64,000 nucleotides of DNA, from NCBI RefSeq assembly GCF_025336525.1, contig NZ_JAOCZP010000002.1, positions 558,001 to 622,000 of the forward strand. Direction: 5' to 3'. Below the pieces are notes generated by a model. It saw only the letters and a list, made by a program, of their open reading frames with translations. It was not told where the DNA came from and searched no databases. Positions within the stretch are counted from its first letter, which is position 1. Each line of letters starts with the position of its first letter. Of the stretch, positions 1 through 10,301 are shown in pieces. A program made the position numbers and the translations under genes. This DNA is from Chelativorans salis. Lineage in GTDB: Bacteria; Pseudomonadota; Alphaproteobacteria; Rhizobiales; Rhizobiaceae.

Positions 1-322
1 GATCGCCGGCTTCAAGGTGCGCGAGGGCATGCCCATCGGCGCCAAGGTGACGCTGCGCAAGGACCGCATGTACGAGTTCCTGGATCGGCTCGTGAACGTG
101 GCGCTGCCGCGTGTGCGTGACTTCCGGGGCCTGAGCCCCAAGAGCTTCGACGGCCACGGCAACTTTGCCATGGGCGTGAAGGAGCACATCGTGTTCCCCG
201 AGATCAACTACGACAAGGTCGATCAGATCTGGGGAATGGACATCATCGTCTGTACGACCGCCAAGACCGACGACGAGGCGAGGGCACTTCTGAAAGCCTT
301 CAACTTCCCGTTCCGGCAGTAA
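1..322 (+). CDS. rplE: 50S ribosomal protein L5 (C-terminal part, 5' end outside window)
   Basis: This is the C-terminal ~106 residues of ribosomal protein L5, which binds 5S rRNA in the central protuberance of the large subunit. The reading frame is open from base 2, so the gene begins before the window. The segment reading [20 protein letters not shown] and the tail with [16 protein letters not shown] and a final FPFRQ are typical of L5. It is followed 27 bases later by rpsN, in the normal spc operon order L5-S14-S8-L6. Identity is certain; only the start is missing. Confidence 0.96.
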   Translation, partial: IAGFKVREGMPIGAKVTLRKDRMYEFLDRLVNVALPRVRDFRGLSPKSFDGHGNFAMGVKEHIVFPEINYDKVDQIWGMDIIVCTTAKTDDEARALLKAFNFPFRQ

Positions 323-349
323 CGGCAGGCGAGAACAAGGAAATTCCAA

Positions 350-655
350 ATGGCAAAAGTTAGCGCAGTCGAGAAGAACAAGAGGCGCCGTAAGCTGGTG
401 GATCGTTATGCCGCGAAGCGCGCGGCGCTGAAGGCCACCATCATGGATCAGACGCAGCCTATGGAGGAGCGCTTTAAGGCGCAGCTTCAGCTTGCTGCAC
501 TGCCGCGCAACTCGTCGAAGACGCGCATTCGTAATCGCTGCGATGTGACGGGCCGTCCGCGCGCCTACTATCGCAAGCTCAGGATGTCGCGTATCGCGCT
601 TCGTGAACTCGGCAATAACGGCCTGATCCCGGGCCTGGTCAAGTCGAGCTGGTAA
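350..655 (+). CDS. rpsN: 30S ribosomal protein S14
   Basis: Ribosomal protein S14 of the small-subunit head, 101 residues. This is the long form without the CxxC zinc ribbon, as usual in Proteobacteria. The C-terminal segment with [20 protein letters not shown] is the family signature that contacts 16S rRNA. The ATG at 350 is preceded by an AAGGAA ribosome-binding site. It lies between rplE and rpsH, with 13 bases to the latter, and is cotranscribed in the spc operon. Confidence 0.97.
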   Translation: MAKVSAVEKNKRRRKLVDRYAAKRAALKATIMDQTQPMEERFKAQLQLAALPRNSSKTRIRNRCDVTGRPRAYYRKLRMSRIALRELGNNGLIPGLVKSSW

Positions 656-668
656 GGGGGCCATTAAG

Positions 669-1067
669 ATGTCCGTAAACGATCCTCTCGGCGATATGCT
701 GACCCGCATCCGCAATGCCATCGGGCGCAAGAAGAATACCGTTTCTTCGCCGGCCTCGCGTCTGCGTACGCGCGTGCTCGATGTCATGAAGGCGGAAGGC
801 TATATCCGTGATTACAGCCAGGTCGACTACGACAACGGCAAGTCGGAACTCGAGATCGAGCTGAAATATTTCGAAGGCGCGCCCGTGATCCGCGAGATCG
901 CGCGGGTTTCCAAGCCCGGCCGTCGCGTCTATGTGTCCGTGAAGTCGATTCCCAACGTTGCCAACGGTCTTGGCGTCGCCATTCTTTCCACGCCGAAAGG
1001 CGTGATGGCCGATCACCAGGCACGTGAGCAGAACGTCGGCGGAGAGGTTCTCTGCCAGATCTTCTGA
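669..1067 (+). CDS. rpsH: 30S ribosomal protein S8
   Basis: Ribosomal protein S8, 132 residues, a primary 16S rRNA binder in the platform. In E. coli it is also the translational repressor of the spc operon. The N-terminus reads [17 protein letters not shown] and the C-terminus has the conserved [16 protein letters not shown] segment. The start is ATG after a GGGGG ribosome-binding site. It sits directly behind rpsN in the standard order. Whether S8 represses this operon here was not examined. Confidence 0.97.
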   Translation: MSVNDPLGDMLTRIRNAIGRKKNTVSSPASRLRTRVLDVMKAEGYIRDYSQVDYDNGKSELEIELKYFEGAPVIREIARVSKPGRRVYVSVKSIPNVANGLGVAILSTPKGVMADHQAREQNVGGEVLCQIF

Positions 1068-1104
1068 TCTGCAGAGGCTGACCAAGAACAACGAGGACAA
1101 GACA

Positions 1105-1638
1105 ATGTCTCGTATAGGCAAGAAGCCGGTCCCCGTGCCGGAGGGCGTGACGGCCACTGTTGATGGCCAGACGGTTACGGCCAAGGGACCGAAGGGCGAG
1201 TTGACCTTCGTCGTCAATGACGAGGTCCTGGTGAAGCTGGAGGACGGGGCGATCGCGGTCGATCCGCGCGACCAGTCCAAGGCGGCGCGCTCCAGGTGGG
1301 GCATGTCGCGCACCCAGATCGCCAACATCGTCAACGGCGTGAAGGGCGGTTTCGAGAAGCGTCTCGAGATCAACGGCGTCGGTTACCGTGCGGCAATGCA
1401 GGGTAAGAAGCTGCAGCTCTCGCTGGGCTACAGCCATGAGGTGAACTACGAGGCGCCGGAAGGCATCACCATCGCCGTACCGAAGCCGACGGAGATCGTC
1501 GTTTCGGGCGTCGACAAGCAGGTGGTCGGCCAAGTGGCTGCGGAGATCCGCAAGTTCCGCGGGCCCGAGCCTTATAAAGGCAAGGGCGTGAAATACGCGG
1601 ATGAGACGATCATCCGTAAGGAAGGCAAGAAGAAGTAG
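1105..1638 (+). CDS. rplF: 50S ribosomal protein L6
   Basis: Ribosomal protein L6, 177 residues, with two related alpha/beta domains that bind 23S rRNA near the sarcin-ricin loop. The frame stays open to 1024, but the protein clearly begins with MSRIGKKPV at 1105. An ACGAGGAC ribosome-binding site precedes that ATG, and the alternative upstream start would overlap rpsH. The C-terminal signature [15 protein letters not shown] is present. Confidence 0.97.
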   Translation: MSRIGKKPVPVPEGVTATVDGQTVTAKGPKGELTFVVNDEVLVKLEDGAIAVDPRDQSKAARSRWGMSRTQIANIVNGVKGGFEKRLEINGVGYRAAMQGKKLQLSLGYSHEVNYEAPEGITIAVPKPTEIVVSGVDKQVVGQVAAEIRKFRGPEPYKGKGVKYADETIIRKEGKKK

Positions 1639-1650
1639 GAACGATAAGCC

Positions 1651-2010
1651 ATGGTGTCGAAGGTATCCGTTACGCGACGCGCCGGGCGCGTTCGCCGCAA
1701 GCTTAAGTCGGTTGCCAATGGGCAGCCGCGGCTTTCGGTCTATCGCTCGTCGAAGAACATCTATGCTCAGGTCATCGACGACGTGAAGGGGCGCACTCTT
1801 GCCGCCGCCTCCACGCTGGAGAAGGATCTGAAGGGCAAGCTCAAGACCGGCGCCGACACGGATGCGGCGAGTGCGGTCGGCAAGCTGATCGCCGAGCGTG
1901 CCAAGAAGGCGGGCGTTGAGAAGGTCGTCTTCGACCGTGGCGCCTATCTTTATCACGGCCGCGTCAAGGCGCTGGCCGACGCCGCTCGCGAGGGCGGTCT
2001 GGAGTTCTAA
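1651..2010 (+). CDS. rplR: 50S ribosomal protein L18
   Basis: Ribosomal protein L18, 119 residues, a 5S rRNA-binding protein of the central protuberance. The [18 protein letters not shown] segment and the C-terminal [20 protein letters not shown] motif are the family signatures. It starts 12 bases after rplF in the usual operon order and ends with an ordinary TAA. The next gene, rpsE, follows after 76 bases, a slightly longer gap than its neighbours. Confidence 0.97.
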   Translation: MVSKVSVTRRAGRVRRKLKSVANGQPRLSVYRSSKNIYAQVIDDVKGRTLAAASTLEKDLKGKLKTGADTDAASAVGKLIAERAKKAGVEKVVFDRGAYLYHGRVKALADAAREGGLEF

Positions 2011-2086
2011 ACACCGCTTCGGGCGCGGAAGGCGCCCGTAGTTATCATCAACCCCGTGCTACCGGAAAAGAACAAGGACAAGGACA

Positions 2087-2647
2087 ATGGCACAGCCCCG
2101 CAGGGACGACCGCCGCGATCGCGAAGAGCGTGACAGCGAGTTCGTCGACAAGCTCGTTCACATCAACCGCGTCGCCAAGGTGGTCAAGGGTGGCCGCCGT
2201 TTCGGCTTCGCCGCTCTCGTCGTCGTCGGCGATCAAAAGGGCCGCGTCGGCTTCGGCCACGGCAAAGCCCGTGAGGTGCCGGAGGCAATCCGCAAGGCAA
2301 CCGAGAGCGCCAAGCGCGACATGATCTTCGTGCCGCTGCGCGCCGGACGTACACTGCACCACGACGTGCAGGGCCGCCACGGCGCCGGCCGCGTTCTCTT
2401 GCGCGCTGCCAAGCCCGGTACGGGCATCATCGCCGGCGGCCCGATGCGCGCCGTCTTCGAAACGCTCGGTATGCAGGACGTGGTCGCCAAGTCTCTTGGC
2501 TCGGCGAACCCCTACAACATGGTGCGCGCCACTTTCGACGCGCTGAAGCACCAGATGCATCCCAAGGATGTGGCTGCCCAGCGCAACATCAAGTATGCGA
2601 CCCTGCAGGCGCGCCGCGGCAGCGTGGCCGTCGGCGCGGAAGAGTAG
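2087..2647 (+). CDS. rpsE: 30S ribosomal protein S5
   Basis: Ribosomal protein S5, 186 residues, at the mRNA entry channel and important for decoding accuracy. It has the N-terminal double-stranded-RNA-binding-like domain ([20 protein letters not shown]) and the C-terminal domain with [18 protein letters not shown]. The N-terminus carries a short, highly charged extension ([13 protein letters not shown]), which is common in this order. An AAGGACAAGGAC ribosome-binding region precedes the ATG. Confidence 0.97.
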   Translation: MAQPRRDDRRDREERDSEFVDKLVHINRVAKVVKGGRRFGFAALVVVGDQKGRVGFGHGKAREVPEAIRKATESAKRDMIFVPLRAGRTLHHDVQGRHGAGRVLLRAAKPGTGIIAGGPMRAVFETLGMQDVVAKSLGSANPYNMVRATFDALKHQMHPKDVAAQRNIKYATLQARRGSVAVGAEE

Positions 2648-2686
2648 GCCGCGCGCGGCAAGCCCTGAGCTCAAGGAATGACGAAG

Positions 2687-2887
2687 ATGGCTGAGAAGAA
2701 GAAGGGCAAGACGATCACGGTCGAGCAGATCGGTAGCCCCATCCGCCGCCCCAAGGAGCAGCGCGCGACGCTGATCGGCCTGGGGCTCAACAAAATGCAT
2801 CGCCGCTCGACGCTGGAGGATACGCCCTCCGTGCGCGGCATGATCGCCACGGTGCAGCACCTCGTGCGCGTCGTCGACGAGGCCTGA
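2687..2887 (+). CDS. rpmD: 50S ribosomal protein L30
   Basis: Ribosomal protein L30, 66 residues from the ATG at 2687 (MAEKKK...). An in-frame ATG three codons upstream at 2678 is possible, but the CAAGGAATGACGAAG sequence fits 2687 as a translated start about as well. The core [20 protein letters not shown] and the GLGLNKMHR motif are diagnostic. It is a large-subunit surface protein, located between rpsE and rplO in the standard order. Confidence 0.94.
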   Translation: MAEKKKGKTITVEQIGSPIRRPKEQRATLIGLGLNKMHRRSTLEDTPSVRGMIATVQHLVRVVDEA

Positions 2888-2906
2888 GGAACCGAGGAAC
2901 GGAAAA

Positions 2907-3377
2907 ATGAAGCTCAACGAACTCAGGGATCAGGAAGGCGCGACCCATTCGCGCAAGCGCGTCGGCCGGGGCATCGGCTCGGGCCTTGGCAAGACCGGCG
3001 GGCGCGGCGTGAAGGGTCAGAAGTCCCGCTCGGGCGTGGCTATCAAGGGGTTCGAGGGTGGCCAGATGCCGCTCTACCGGCGCCTGCCTAAGCGCGGTTT
3101 CGTCAACATCTTCGGCAAGGACTTCAACGAGGTCTCCATCGGTCGCATCCAGGCTGCCATCGACGCCAAGAAGCTCGATGCCAAGGCCACCATCGATACC
3201 GAAGCTTTGGTCAAGGCCGGTGTCATCCGCCGCGCCAAGGACGGTGTGCGGGTGCTTGGCGGCGGCGAACTGAAGGCCAAGGTGACGCTCGACGTCGCCG
3301 GCGCCTCCAAGTCGGCGATCGAGAAGATCGAGAAGGCCGGCGGTTCGGTCAAGCTGCCGGAGAAGGCCGCGGAGTAA
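2907..3377 (+). CDS. rplO: 50S ribosomal protein L15
   Basis: Ribosomal protein L15, 156 residues, a late-assembly 23S rRNA-binding protein. The basic glycine-rich N-terminus ([18 protein letters not shown]) and the [17 protein letters not shown] motif identify it. It is followed by a 205-base gap before secY. That gap contains several GC-rich hairpins but no open frame that looks coding. Confidence 0.97.
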   Translation: MKLNELRDQEGATHSRKRVGRGIGSGLGKTGGRGVKGQKSRSGVAIKGFEGGQMPLYRRLPKRGFVNIFGKDFNEVSIGRIQAAIDAKKLDAKATIDTEALVKAGVIRRAKDGVRVLGGGELKAKVTLDVAGASKSAIEKIEKAGGSVKLPEKAAE

Positions 3378-3582
3378 CGCGGCTCTGGCGGCGGGCTTCC
3401 GCCGCTTGCAAGTTCGCTGCCTAGGGCCTATTTCCCGAGGTGGCGCGATCCGCCGCGGGGCGGGCGTCTCTGGGTGCTTTGGTCACACGGGATCCTTCTG
3501 GACTTGACCGCTGACGGCGGGTAAGCCTGCATCCACCTTTCCTGGTCGCGCATGGGGCGTGTGACGGAGCGGAGAATTCTTT

Positions 3583-4923
3583 ATGGCATCGGCAGCCGAG
3601 CAACTTGCATCCAACCTCAATTTCGCGGCCTTCGCCAAGGCCGAGGATTTGAAGAAGCGTATCTGGTTCACGCTCGGCGCGCTGCTGGTCTATCGCCTCG
3701 GCACCTATATCCCGATGCCGGGAATCAATCCTGAGGCGTTTGCGCAGGCATTCCAGCAGCAGTCGGGCGGCGTTCTGGGCATGTTCAACATGTTTGCCGG
3801 CGGCGCGGTGGAGCGCATGGCGATCTTCGCGCTCGGCATCATGCCCTACATCTCGGCCTCCATTATCATGCAGCTCATGACCTCGGTCGTGCCCTCGCTG
3901 GAGCAGCTGAAAAAGGAAGGCGAGCAGGGCCGCAAGGTCATCAACCAATACACCCGTTATGGAACGGTGCTTCTGGCGACCGTACAGGCCTACGGCATTG
4001 CCGTGGGGCTTGAAGGCGGAGCGAACATCGTCACCGATCCCGGATGGTTCTTCCGTCTTTCCGCCGTCATCACGCTGGTCGGCGGCACCATGTTCCTGAT
4101 GTGGCTCGGCGAGCAGATCACCGCGCGCGGCATCGGCAACGGCATCTCGCTCATCATCTTCTCCGGCATCGTCGCCGGCCTGCCGTCAGCCATCGGCGGC
4201 ACGCTGGAACTCGGCCGTACCGGCGCGATGTCGACTGGTCTGATCCTGGCGATCATCGTGCTTGCCATCGTCGTGATCGGCGTCATCGTCTTCTTCGAGC
4301 GCGCGCAGCGGCGGCTTCTGATCCAGTATCCGAAGCGCCAGGTCGGCAATCGCATGTTCCAGGGCGATACTTCGCACCTGCCCTTGAAGCTCAACACGGC
4401 CGGCGTTATCCCGCCGATCTTCGCTTCCTCGCTGCTTCTCCTGCCTGCCACCGTGGCCGGTTTTTCCGACACGACGCAGCTTCCCGCCTGGGCCGGCTCA
4501 CTGCTTGCGACGCTGGGTCATGGCCAGCCGCTCTACATGGTGCTCTACGCCGCGCTGATCGCCTTCTTCGCCTTCTTCTATACGGCCATCGTCTTCAACC
4601 CGAAGGACACGGCCGACCAGTTGAAGAAGCATTCCGGCTTCATCCCAGGTTACCGTCCGGGCGAGCGTACCGCTGAATATATCGACTACGTACTGACCCG
4701 TATCACCGTGGTCGGCGCCATCTATCTCGTGCTGGTGTGTCTGCTTCCGGAGTTTCTGATTTCGGCGACCGGCGTGCCCTTCTATCTCGGCGGCACGTCG
4801 CTGCTCATCGTCGTCAGCGTCACGCTCGACACGGTAGCGCAGGTTCAGGGCCACCTGATCGCGCATCAGTATGAGGGACTGATCAAGAAATCGAAGCTCC
4901 GGGGAGGCAAGAGGGGACGATGA
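3583..4923 (+). CDS. secY: Protein translocase subunit SecY
   Basis: The central pore subunit of the Sec translocase in the inner membrane, 446 residues with about ten predicted membrane helices. The N-terminal segment reads [20 protein letters not shown], and [14 protein letters not shown] forms part of the plug and second-helix region. The cytoplasmic loop [10 protein letters not shown]-like and [10 protein letters not shown] segments and the C-terminal KLRGGKRGR tail are characteristic. Its stop overlaps the adk start by four bases (ATGA), so the two are translationally coupled. Confidence 0.97.
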   Translation: MASAAEQLASNLNFAAFAKAEDLKKRIWFTLGALLVYRLGTYIPMPGINPEAFAQAFQQQSGGVLGMFNMFAGGAVERMAIFALGIMPYISASIIMQLMTSVVPSLEQLKKEGEQGRKVINQYTRYGTVLLATVQAYGIAVGLEGGANIVTDPGWFFRLSAVITLVGGTMFLMWLGEQITARGIGNGISLIIFSGIVAGLPSAIGGTLELGRTGAMSTGLILAIIVLAIVVIGVIVFFERAQRRLLIQYPKRQVGNRMFQGDTSHLPLKLNTAGVIPPIFASSLLLLPATVAGFSDTTQLPAWAGSLLATLGHGQPLYMVLYAALIAFFAFFYTAIVFNPKDTADQLKKHSGFIPGYRPGERTAEYIDYVLTRITVVGAIYLVLVCLLPEFLISATGVPFYLGGTSLLIVVSVTLDTVAQVQGHLIAHQYEGLIKKSKLRGGKRGR

Positions 4924-5504
4924 GGCTTATACTTCTTGGGCCGCCAGGGGCGGGGAAGGGGACCCAGGCACAAAGGCTCGTCGAGAAATACGGCATTCCG
5001 CAGCTATCGACCGGCGACATGCTGCGTGCGGCAGTGAACGCCGGGACCGACGTCGGCAAGCGGGCGAAAGCCGTCATGGACGCCGGGGAACTGGTGTCGG
5101 ACGCTATCGTCAATGCCATCGTCGCGGAACGGATCGACCAGCCCGACTGCGCGAACGGCTTCATTCTCGACGGCTATCCGCGCACACTGGCACAGGCCGA
5201 TGCGGTCGAGGCGATGCTCGACGAAAAGGGACTGAAGCTCGATGCGGTGATCGAACTGGCCGTCGACGACAAGGCGTTGATCGGCCGGATCGCCAAGCGG
5301 GCGGAAGAAACGAAATCCGCAGGCCAGCCGGTGCGTAAGGATGACAATCCGGTCGTGTTCGAGGAACGGCTGCGTGAATATTACAAGAAGACGGCCCCGC
5401 TGATCGGCTACTACTATGCCAAGGGAAGGCTCCACACCGTCGACGGCATGGTCAGCATCGAGGACGTTACGACCAAGATCGAAAAGGTTTTGCGTTCGAT
5501 CTGA
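4920..5504 (+). CDS. adk: Adenylate kinase
   Basis: Catalyses ATP + AMP to 2 ADP in the cytoplasm, 194 residues. The P-loop [10 protein letters not shown] is at residues ~7-16, the AMP-binding [11 protein letters not shown] at ~29-39 and the [12 protein letters not shown] segment at ~84-95. The protein is short because it lacks the extended LID domain with zinc-binding cysteines; this is the usual form in rhizobia. It overlaps secY by four bases and shares its operon. Confidence 0.97.
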   Translation: MRLILLGPPGAGKGTQAQRLVEKYGIPQLSTGDMLRAAVNAGTDVGKRAKAVMDAGELVSDAIVNAIVAERIDQPDCANGFILDGYPRTLAQADAVEAMLDEKGLKLDAVIELAVDDKALIGRIAKRAEETKSAGQPVRKDDNPVVFEERLREYYKKTAPLIGYYYAKGRLHTVDGMVSIEDVTTKIEKVLRSI

Positions 5505-5692
5505 AAGAACATCGCCCGGGGAGTTGACTTTTCCCGGCGATTCCGTCAAAGACGGCGCCAATTCGCTTGAATGTCAGAGCGGTCGGTGCCGGTCAGGAAA
5601 AATCGATGGCCGGGCCGGGCGCTTTCGTCTTGTCCGGTCGCAGGTCAAAAGCGCCGCCGGCAGGGTGGCAGGAAGAACTAAGGAGAGCCGAC

Positions 5693-6061
5693 GTGGCCCG
5701 TATTGCTGGCGTCAATATTCCGACCAACAAGCGCGTGGTGATCGCGCTGCAGTATATTCACGGCATTGGGCAGAGGCTCGCCCGTGATATCGTCACCAAG
5801 GTCAACATTCCGGACGAGCGCCGGGTGAGCGAACTCACCGACGCCGAGGTGCTCGCAATCCGCGAGACGATCGACCGCGACTTTCGGGTCGAGGGTGATC
5901 TGCGCCGTGAGGTATCGATCAACATCAAGCGCTTGATGGATCTCGGCTGCTACCGCGGCCTGCGCCATCGTCGCTCGCTCCCCGTCCGCGGCCAGCGCAC
6001 GCACACCAATGCGCGCACGCGCAAGGGGCCTGCAAAGCCGATCGCCGGTAAGAAGAAGTAA
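5693..6061 (+). CDS. rpsM: 30S ribosomal protein S13
   Basis: Ribosomal protein S13 of the small-subunit head, 122 residues. The frame is open to 5567, but the protein starts at GTG 5693 ([14 protein letters not shown]). An AAGGAG site lies ten bases before it, and upstream translation does not match the family. The conserved C-terminal [20 protein letters not shown] is present. The preceding 188-base gap after adk probably carries the start of the alpha operon. Confidence 0.96.
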   Translation: MARIAGVNIPTNKRVVIALQYIHGIGQRLARDIVTKVNIPDERRVSELTDAEVLAIRETIDRDFRVEGDLRREVSINIKRLMDLGCYRGLRHRRSLPVRGQRTHTNARTRKGPAKPIAGKKK

Positions 6062-6064
6062 ATT

Positions 6065-6136
6065 GAGTGAATGGTGAGGTAGTGAGTAGCGAATAGGGCT
6101 TCTCTGCTCGCTATTCACTGCTGTCTATTCATTCCC
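6065..6136. repeat. Palindromic intergenic repeat (copy A)
   Basis: The rpsM-rpsK gap holds an imperfect palindrome built from GTGAGTAGCGAATAG-like words on one side and CGCTATTCACTGCTGTCTAT on the other. A second copy with the same words lies at 15555-15619. The shared words (TAGCGAAT, CTATTCGC/CTATTCAC) and the hairpin geometry suggest a dispersed, non-coding palindromic element. It is small enough not to interrupt the operon. Confidence 0.6.
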
Positions 6137-6188
6137 AGGTGGAGCCGCTGGAATTACGGCGGTGTAGAGATCGTTCGAAAGGAAAACC

Positions 6189-6578
6189 ATGGCCAAGGAA
6201 GCCGCGCGCGTTCGCCGTCGTGAGCGCAAGAACATTTCATCGGGGGTCGCTCATGTCAGCTCGACCTTCAACAACACCATGATCACCATTACCGATGCCC
6301 AGGGCAACGCCATTGCTTGGTCGTCGGCGGGTGCGCAGGGCTTCAAGGGCTCGCGCAAGTCCACCCCCTTCGCCGCGCAGGTGGCGGCCGAGGATTGCGC
6401 CCGCAAGGCGGCCGAGCACGGAATGCGTACGCTCGAGGTTGAAGTTTCCGGCCCCGGCTCGGGTCGTGAATCGGCCCTTCGCGCCTTGCAGGCGGCGGGC
6501 TTCACCATTACCTCCATCCGAGATGTGACCCCCATTCCGCATAACGGATGTCGCCCGCGCAAGAAGCGCCGGGTCTAA
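6189..6578 (+). CDS. rpsK: 30S ribosomal protein S11
   Basis: Ribosomal protein S11, 129 residues, on the small-subunit platform near the mRNA exit. The [20 protein letters not shown] segment and the C-terminal [20 protein letters not shown] are diagnostic. The ATG is preceded by a GAAAGGAAAA ribosome-binding site. It is separated from rpsM by a 127-base gap containing the palindromic repeat. Confidence 0.97.
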   Translation: MAKEAARVRRRERKNISSGVAHVSSTFNNTMITITDAQGNAIAWSSAGAQGFKGSRKSTPFAAQVAAEDCARKAAEHGMRTLEVEVSGPGSGRESALRALQAAGFTITSIRDVTPIPHNGCRPRKKRRV

Positions 6579-6676
6579 CAGGAATTATCGCCGTATGAGC
6601 GCATAAAGCGCTCCTCTGCGGTTTCCAGAGCGCCCGCCACGATTGGATGGTGGCGGGGTAACGGAAGGAACGCCTC

Positions 6677-7687
6677 ATGATCCAGAAAAACTGGCAAGAA
6701 CTCATCAAACCCAACAAGATCGAGTTCACGTCAAAAAACAATACGCAGACGACCCTCGTCGCCGAGCCGCTGGAACGTGGCTTCGGCCTGACGCTGGGCA
6801 ACGCGCTGCGCCGTGTGCTGCTTTCCTCGCTGCGAGGTGCCGCCGTCACGGCGGTGCAGATCGACGGCGTGCTGCACGAGTTCTCCTCCATCGCCGGTGT
6901 GCGCGAGGACGTGACGGACATCGTGCTCAACATCAAGGAAATCGCCATCAAGATGGAAGGCGACGGGCCGAAGCGCATGGTCGTGCGTAAGCAGGGGCCT
7001 GGCGCCGTCACCGCTGGCGACATCCAGACCGTGGGCGATGTCGAGATCCTCAACCCCGACCACGTCATCTGCACGCTCGATCAGGAAGCCGAGATCCGCA
7101 TGGAGTTCACGGTCGATGCGGGCAAGGGGTACGTGCCTGCGGACCGTAATCGTGCCGAGGATGCACCCATTGGCCTCATTCCGGTCGACAGCCTCTATTC
7201 GCCGGTCAAAAAGGTCTCCTACAAGGTTGAGAACACCCGTGAGGGCCAGGTTCTCGACTATGACAAGCTGACGATGACGCTGGAAACCGACGGCTCGATC
7301 ACTGGCGAGGACGCGGTGGCTTTCGCCGCCCGCATCCTGCAGGACCAGCTCGGCCTCTTCGTCAACTTCGAGGAGCCGCAGAAGGAGGTTCCGGCGGAGC
7401 AGGTTACCGAGCTTGCTTTCAACCCGGCTCTGCTGAAGAAGGTGGACGAGTTGGAGCTTTCCGTACGCTCGGCCAACTGCCTGAAGAACGACAACATCGT
7501 TTATATCGGCGACCTGATCCAGAAGACGGAAGCCGAGATGCTGCGTACGCCGAACTTCGGCCGCAAGTCGCTCAACGAAATCAAGGAAGTGCTCGCCTCG
7601 ATGGGGCTCCACCTCGGCATGGAAGTGCCGGACTGGCCGCCAGACAACATTGAAGAGCTCGCCAAGCGCTACGAAGACCAGTATTGA
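6677..7687 (+). CDS. rpoA: DNA-directed RNA polymerase subunit alpha
   Basis: RNA polymerase alpha, 336 residues. The N-terminal dimerisation and assembly domain ([18 protein letters not shown], residues ~34-51) is joined by a linker to the C-terminal domain that contacts UP elements and activators. The latter includes [17 protein letters not shown] and [16 protein letters not shown]. The length is normal for alphaproteobacteria. Start ATG with an ACGGAAGGAA ribosome-binding site. Confidence 0.97.
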   Translation: MIQKNWQELIKPNKIEFTSKNNTQTTLVAEPLERGFGLTLGNALRRVLLSSLRGAAVTAVQIDGVLHEFSSIAGVREDVTDIVLNIKEIAIKMEGDGPKRMVVRKQGPGAVTAGDIQTVGDVEILNPDHVICTLDQEAEIRMEFTVDAGKGYVPADRNRAEDAPIGLIPVDSLYSPVKKVSYKVENTREGQVLDYDKLTMTLETDGSITGEDAVAFAARILQDQLGLFVNFEEPQKEVPAEQVTELAFNPALLKKVDELELSVRSANCLKNDNIVYIGDLIQKTEAEMLRTPNFGRKSLNEIKEVLASMGLHLGMEVPDWPPDNIEELAKRYEDQY

Positions 7688-7727
7688 CCCATCGGGCAGC
7701 GCCCGTGGGATTTGAAGGAGACTAGCC

Positions 7728-8159
7728 ATGCGTCACGGAAAATCCGGCCGCAAGCTGAACCGGACATCAAGCCACCGTAAGGCCATGTTCGCCAATATGT
7801 CGGCCTCGCTCATCGAGCATGAGCAGATCGTCACGACGCTGCCCAAGGCCAAGGAACTCAGGCCCATCGTCGAGAAGCTGGTGACGCTCGGCAAGCGTGG
7901 CGATCTTCACGCCCGCCGCCAGGCCATCGCCGCCATCCGCGACGAAGCCCTGGTGCGCCGCCTGTTCGATACGCTCGCCCCACGTTATGCCGAGCGCAAT
8001 GGCGGGTACACGCGCATCATGAAGGCCGGCTTCCGCCATGGCGACAATGCGCCCATGGCCGTGATCGAGTTCGTCGACCGGGACGTCGCGGCCAAGGGTG
8101 CTGCCGACCGCGCCCGCACCGAGGCCGAGACCCCGGCGGAAGAAGTCGAGGCGGCATAA
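7728..8159 (+). CDS. rplQ: 50S ribosomal protein L17
   Basis: Ribosomal protein L17, 143 residues, the last gene of the alpha operon. The N-terminus [20 protein letters not shown] is invariant in the family. The ~25-residue acidic, alanine-rich tail ([13 protein letters not shown]) is an extension common in alphaproteobacteria. A strong terminator follows 28 bases after the stop. Confidence 0.97.
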   Translation: MRHGKSGRKLNRTSSHRKAMFANMSASLIEHEQIVTTLPKAKELRPIVEKLVTLGKRGDLHARRQAIAAIRDEALVRRLFDTLAPRYAERNGGYTRIMKAGFRHGDNAPMAVIEFVDRDVAAKGAADRARTEAETPAEEVEAA

Positions 8160-8186
8160 TTCGACGGCCGCTGATGTGGAGAGTTC

Positions 8187-8210
8187 AAAGGGGCCTACGG
8201 GCCCCTTTTT
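8187..8210 (+). terminator. Rho-independent terminator of the ribosomal/rpoA operon
   Basis: A perfect 9-bp stem (AAAGGGGCC / GGCCCCTTT) closes a TACG tetraloop and runs into five T residues, directly after rplQ. Confidence 0.93.
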
Positions 8211-8251
8211 GCTGTGCGGAGGTGCACACATGAGGCGGCGGGAACGGCTCG

Positions 8252-8601
8252 CTACCTGATCGGCCCCTCGAAGATGAAGACGGCGCCGAGGCAGATGAGC
8301 GCAAAACCGATGGCATGGTTGATCGTAAGCTGCTCGCCCAGATAGACCACCGAAAAGACCGCGAAGACCGAGAGCGTGATGACCTCCTGCATGGTCTTGA
8401 GTTCTGCGGCGCTGTAGACGGTGTGGCCGTAACGGTTGGCAGGCACGGCGAAGCAATATTCGATGAAGGCGATCCCCCAGCTCGCCAGGATGACCAGGAA
8501 GAGCGGCTTGCTGCCGAACTTCGATGACCGTACCAGGCGAAGGTCATGAAGATGTTGGAGATCGCGAGCAGGGCAACAGGCGTCAGATAGGGCAGGACCA
8601 T
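8252..8601 (-). pseudogene. DUF486 family membrane protein gene, one-base frameshift
   Basis: A small four-helix membrane protein of the DUF486 family, distantly like small DMT transporters; function unknown. The N-terminal third (MVLPYLTPVALLAISNIFMT, then FAWYGH) is read from 8601. The rest (VPANRYGHTVYSAAELKTMQ to the C-terminal FEGPIR) is in another frame ending at 8252. The frame changes at about 8519-8523: where homologues have GH-L-K-F-G, the DNA reads CATCGAAGTTC, one base short of an in-frame CTG-AAG. Adding one base joins the two parts into one ~116-residue protein. It is either a recent pseudogene or a sequencing error. Confidence 0.85.
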
Positions 8602-8824
8602 GGAAGACCTCGATAGCCTCGGATGCCGGGAGACGGCGGGAGAGCCGCTCTGGATAATTCGGAGGGGCGTAGCAGCGGTTTATTAGCTTATCTGCGTTCG
8701 GCCTTCATCTGCATTCTTGCTGCGTAGGCGCTCCCGGTGAGAGCCGGGCAGCGGCCGCCTCAAAGCCTTTTCTTGTGCACAATCCTGTGTGAAAGATGCG
8801 GCCTTCGAAGCTCCAGGGATCCCC

Positions 8825-10297
8825 ATGAAAGGCAGTTTCCTTCTCCGCTTGCTCTTCGTCTTTGCCCTTGTCGGCCCGGTTCACGCTCAAGATGGGCAGA
8901 CAGGCTCATTGCTCGACCCTCTTTCGAGGCTTCTGCGCGGCAGTGAAAGCGGTGCGCAGGCTGAAACAGAAGGAGACCAGCGACGCGTTCCCTTCAGCCG
9001 TGAGGAAATCCAGCTCTCTTTCGCGCCGCTGGTGCGTGAGACGGCGCCGGCGGTGGTCAATGTCTACGCGTCGGCACGGGTGGAAGCGCGCTCGCCCTTT
9101 GCGGGCGACCCCTTCTTTGAACGCTTTTTCAACTTCCCGCAGATGCCGCCACGCCTGCGCTCCTCGCTCGGCTCGGGCGTGCTGGTGGATCCCTCCGGCC
9201 TCGTCGTGACGAACTATCACGTCATCCGCGAGGCGGACGAGGTGAAGGTCGCGATGGCCGACGGGCGGGAGTTTTCGAGTGAAATCCTGCTCAAGGACGA
9301 GGGGCTCGACTTGGCGGTGCTGAAGGTTGAGGGTTCGGAGCCGTTCCCTGCGGCAAGGCTGGGCGATTCGGAGGCGCTCGAAGTCGGCGACCTCGTGCTT
9401 GCCATTGGCAATCCCTTCGGCGTCGGACAGACGACTACCAGTGGCATTGTCTCGGCGCTCGCGCGCACGCCGAGCGGCATTTCCGATTTCGGCTTCTTCA
9501 TCCAGACCGACGCGGCCATCAACCCCGGCAATTCCGGCGGTGCGCTCATCAATATGAGCGGTGAGGTGGTCGGCATCAACACCGCCATCTACAGCCGTTC
9601 GGGCGGCTCCAACGGCATCGGCTTTGCCATTCCCGCCAATATCGTGCGCGCGGTGGTGGAGGCAGCCAGGAGCGGCGCGGACTATTTCGAGCGTCCCTAT
9701 GTGGGGGCGAGCTTCGACCGCGTGACGCCGAATATCGCGGAGGCGCTCGGCATGGAGCGGCCAGCCGGCGCGCTCGTCACCAACATCGCACCAGAGAGCC
9801 CGGCTGCCGAAGTTGGTCTGGAGGCCGCCGATGTCGTGGTCGCCGTCAACGGCAAGGCCGTAGATACGCCGGAGGAGCTGGACTATCGGCTCGCTACCGT
9901 GCCGGTGGGCGAGACGGCGCAGCTCAAGGTGCTGCGCGAGGGGAGCGAGCTTGAGCTTGCGATGCCTATCGCGCGGGCGCCGGAGGGAAGCGGCCGCGAG
10001 GTTGAGATCGGCGGTGACGGTCCCTTCGCCGGAGCGCGCATCGCCGAGCTTTCACCGGCGCTTGCACAGCGCCTGCGGCTGGATATCAACCGCGACGGCG
10101 TCGTCATCGTCGCGTTGGCACGCAATTCGCCCGCCGCCGGCGTAGGCTTGAGGCCAGGCGATGTCGTGCGCGAGTTGAACGGCGAGGAAATCACCAAGGT
10201 AGAGCAGATGAAGGCCGTTGCTGAGAGCGGTGGACGCTGGTGGCAGTTCACCATCGAGCGCCATGGACGCATAATCCGCCAGACACTGCGGTTCTAG
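8825..10297 (+). CDS. Do-family (DegP/DegQ/MucD-like) periplasmic serine endoprotease
   Basis: A periplasmic trypsin-like protease with two PDZ domains, involved in envelope protein quality control; 490 residues from ATG 8825. An earlier in-frame start at 8789 would add 12 residues before an obvious signal peptide (LLRLLFVFALVGPVHA, cleaved before QDG). The catalytic triad is visible: His132 in NYHVI, Asp162 in LDLAVLK and Ser237 in NPGNSGG. PDZ1 begins near residue 290 and PDZ2 near 400. rarA follows after four bases, so the two may be cotranscribed. Confidence 0.93.
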   Translation: MKGSFLLRLLFVFALVGPVHAQDGQTGSLLDPLSRLLRGSESGAQAETEGDQRRVPFSREEIQLSFAPLVRETAPAVVNVYASARVEARSPFAGDPFFERFFNFPQMPPRLRSSLGSGVLVDPSGLVVTNYHVIREADEVKVAMADGREFSSEILLKDEGLDLAVLKVEGSEPFPAARLGDSEALEVGDLVLAIGNPFGVGQTTTSGIVSALARTPSGISDFGFFIQTDAAINPGNSGGALINMSGEVVGINTAIYSRSGGSNGIGFAIPANIVRAVVEAARSGADYFERPYVGASFDRVTPNIAEALGMERPAGALVTNIAPESPAAEVGLEAADVVVAVNGKAVDTPEELDYRLATVPVGETAQLKVLREGSELELAMPIARAPEGSGREVEIGGDGPFAGARIAELSPALAQRLRLDINRDGVVIVALARNSPAAGVGLRPGDVVRELNGEEITKVEQMKAVAESGGRWWQFTIERHGRIIRQTLRF

Positions 10298-10301
10298 GAT
10301 C

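Noticed and set aside
784-1956. 390-codon open frame opposite rpsH-rplF-rplR
   Set aside because: Antisense to three ribosomal protein genes.
3378-3582. Small gene or riboregulator in the rplO-secY gap
   Set aside because: Only GC-rich hairpins and short frames without ribosome-binding sites; nothing distinguishable from an ordinary leader.
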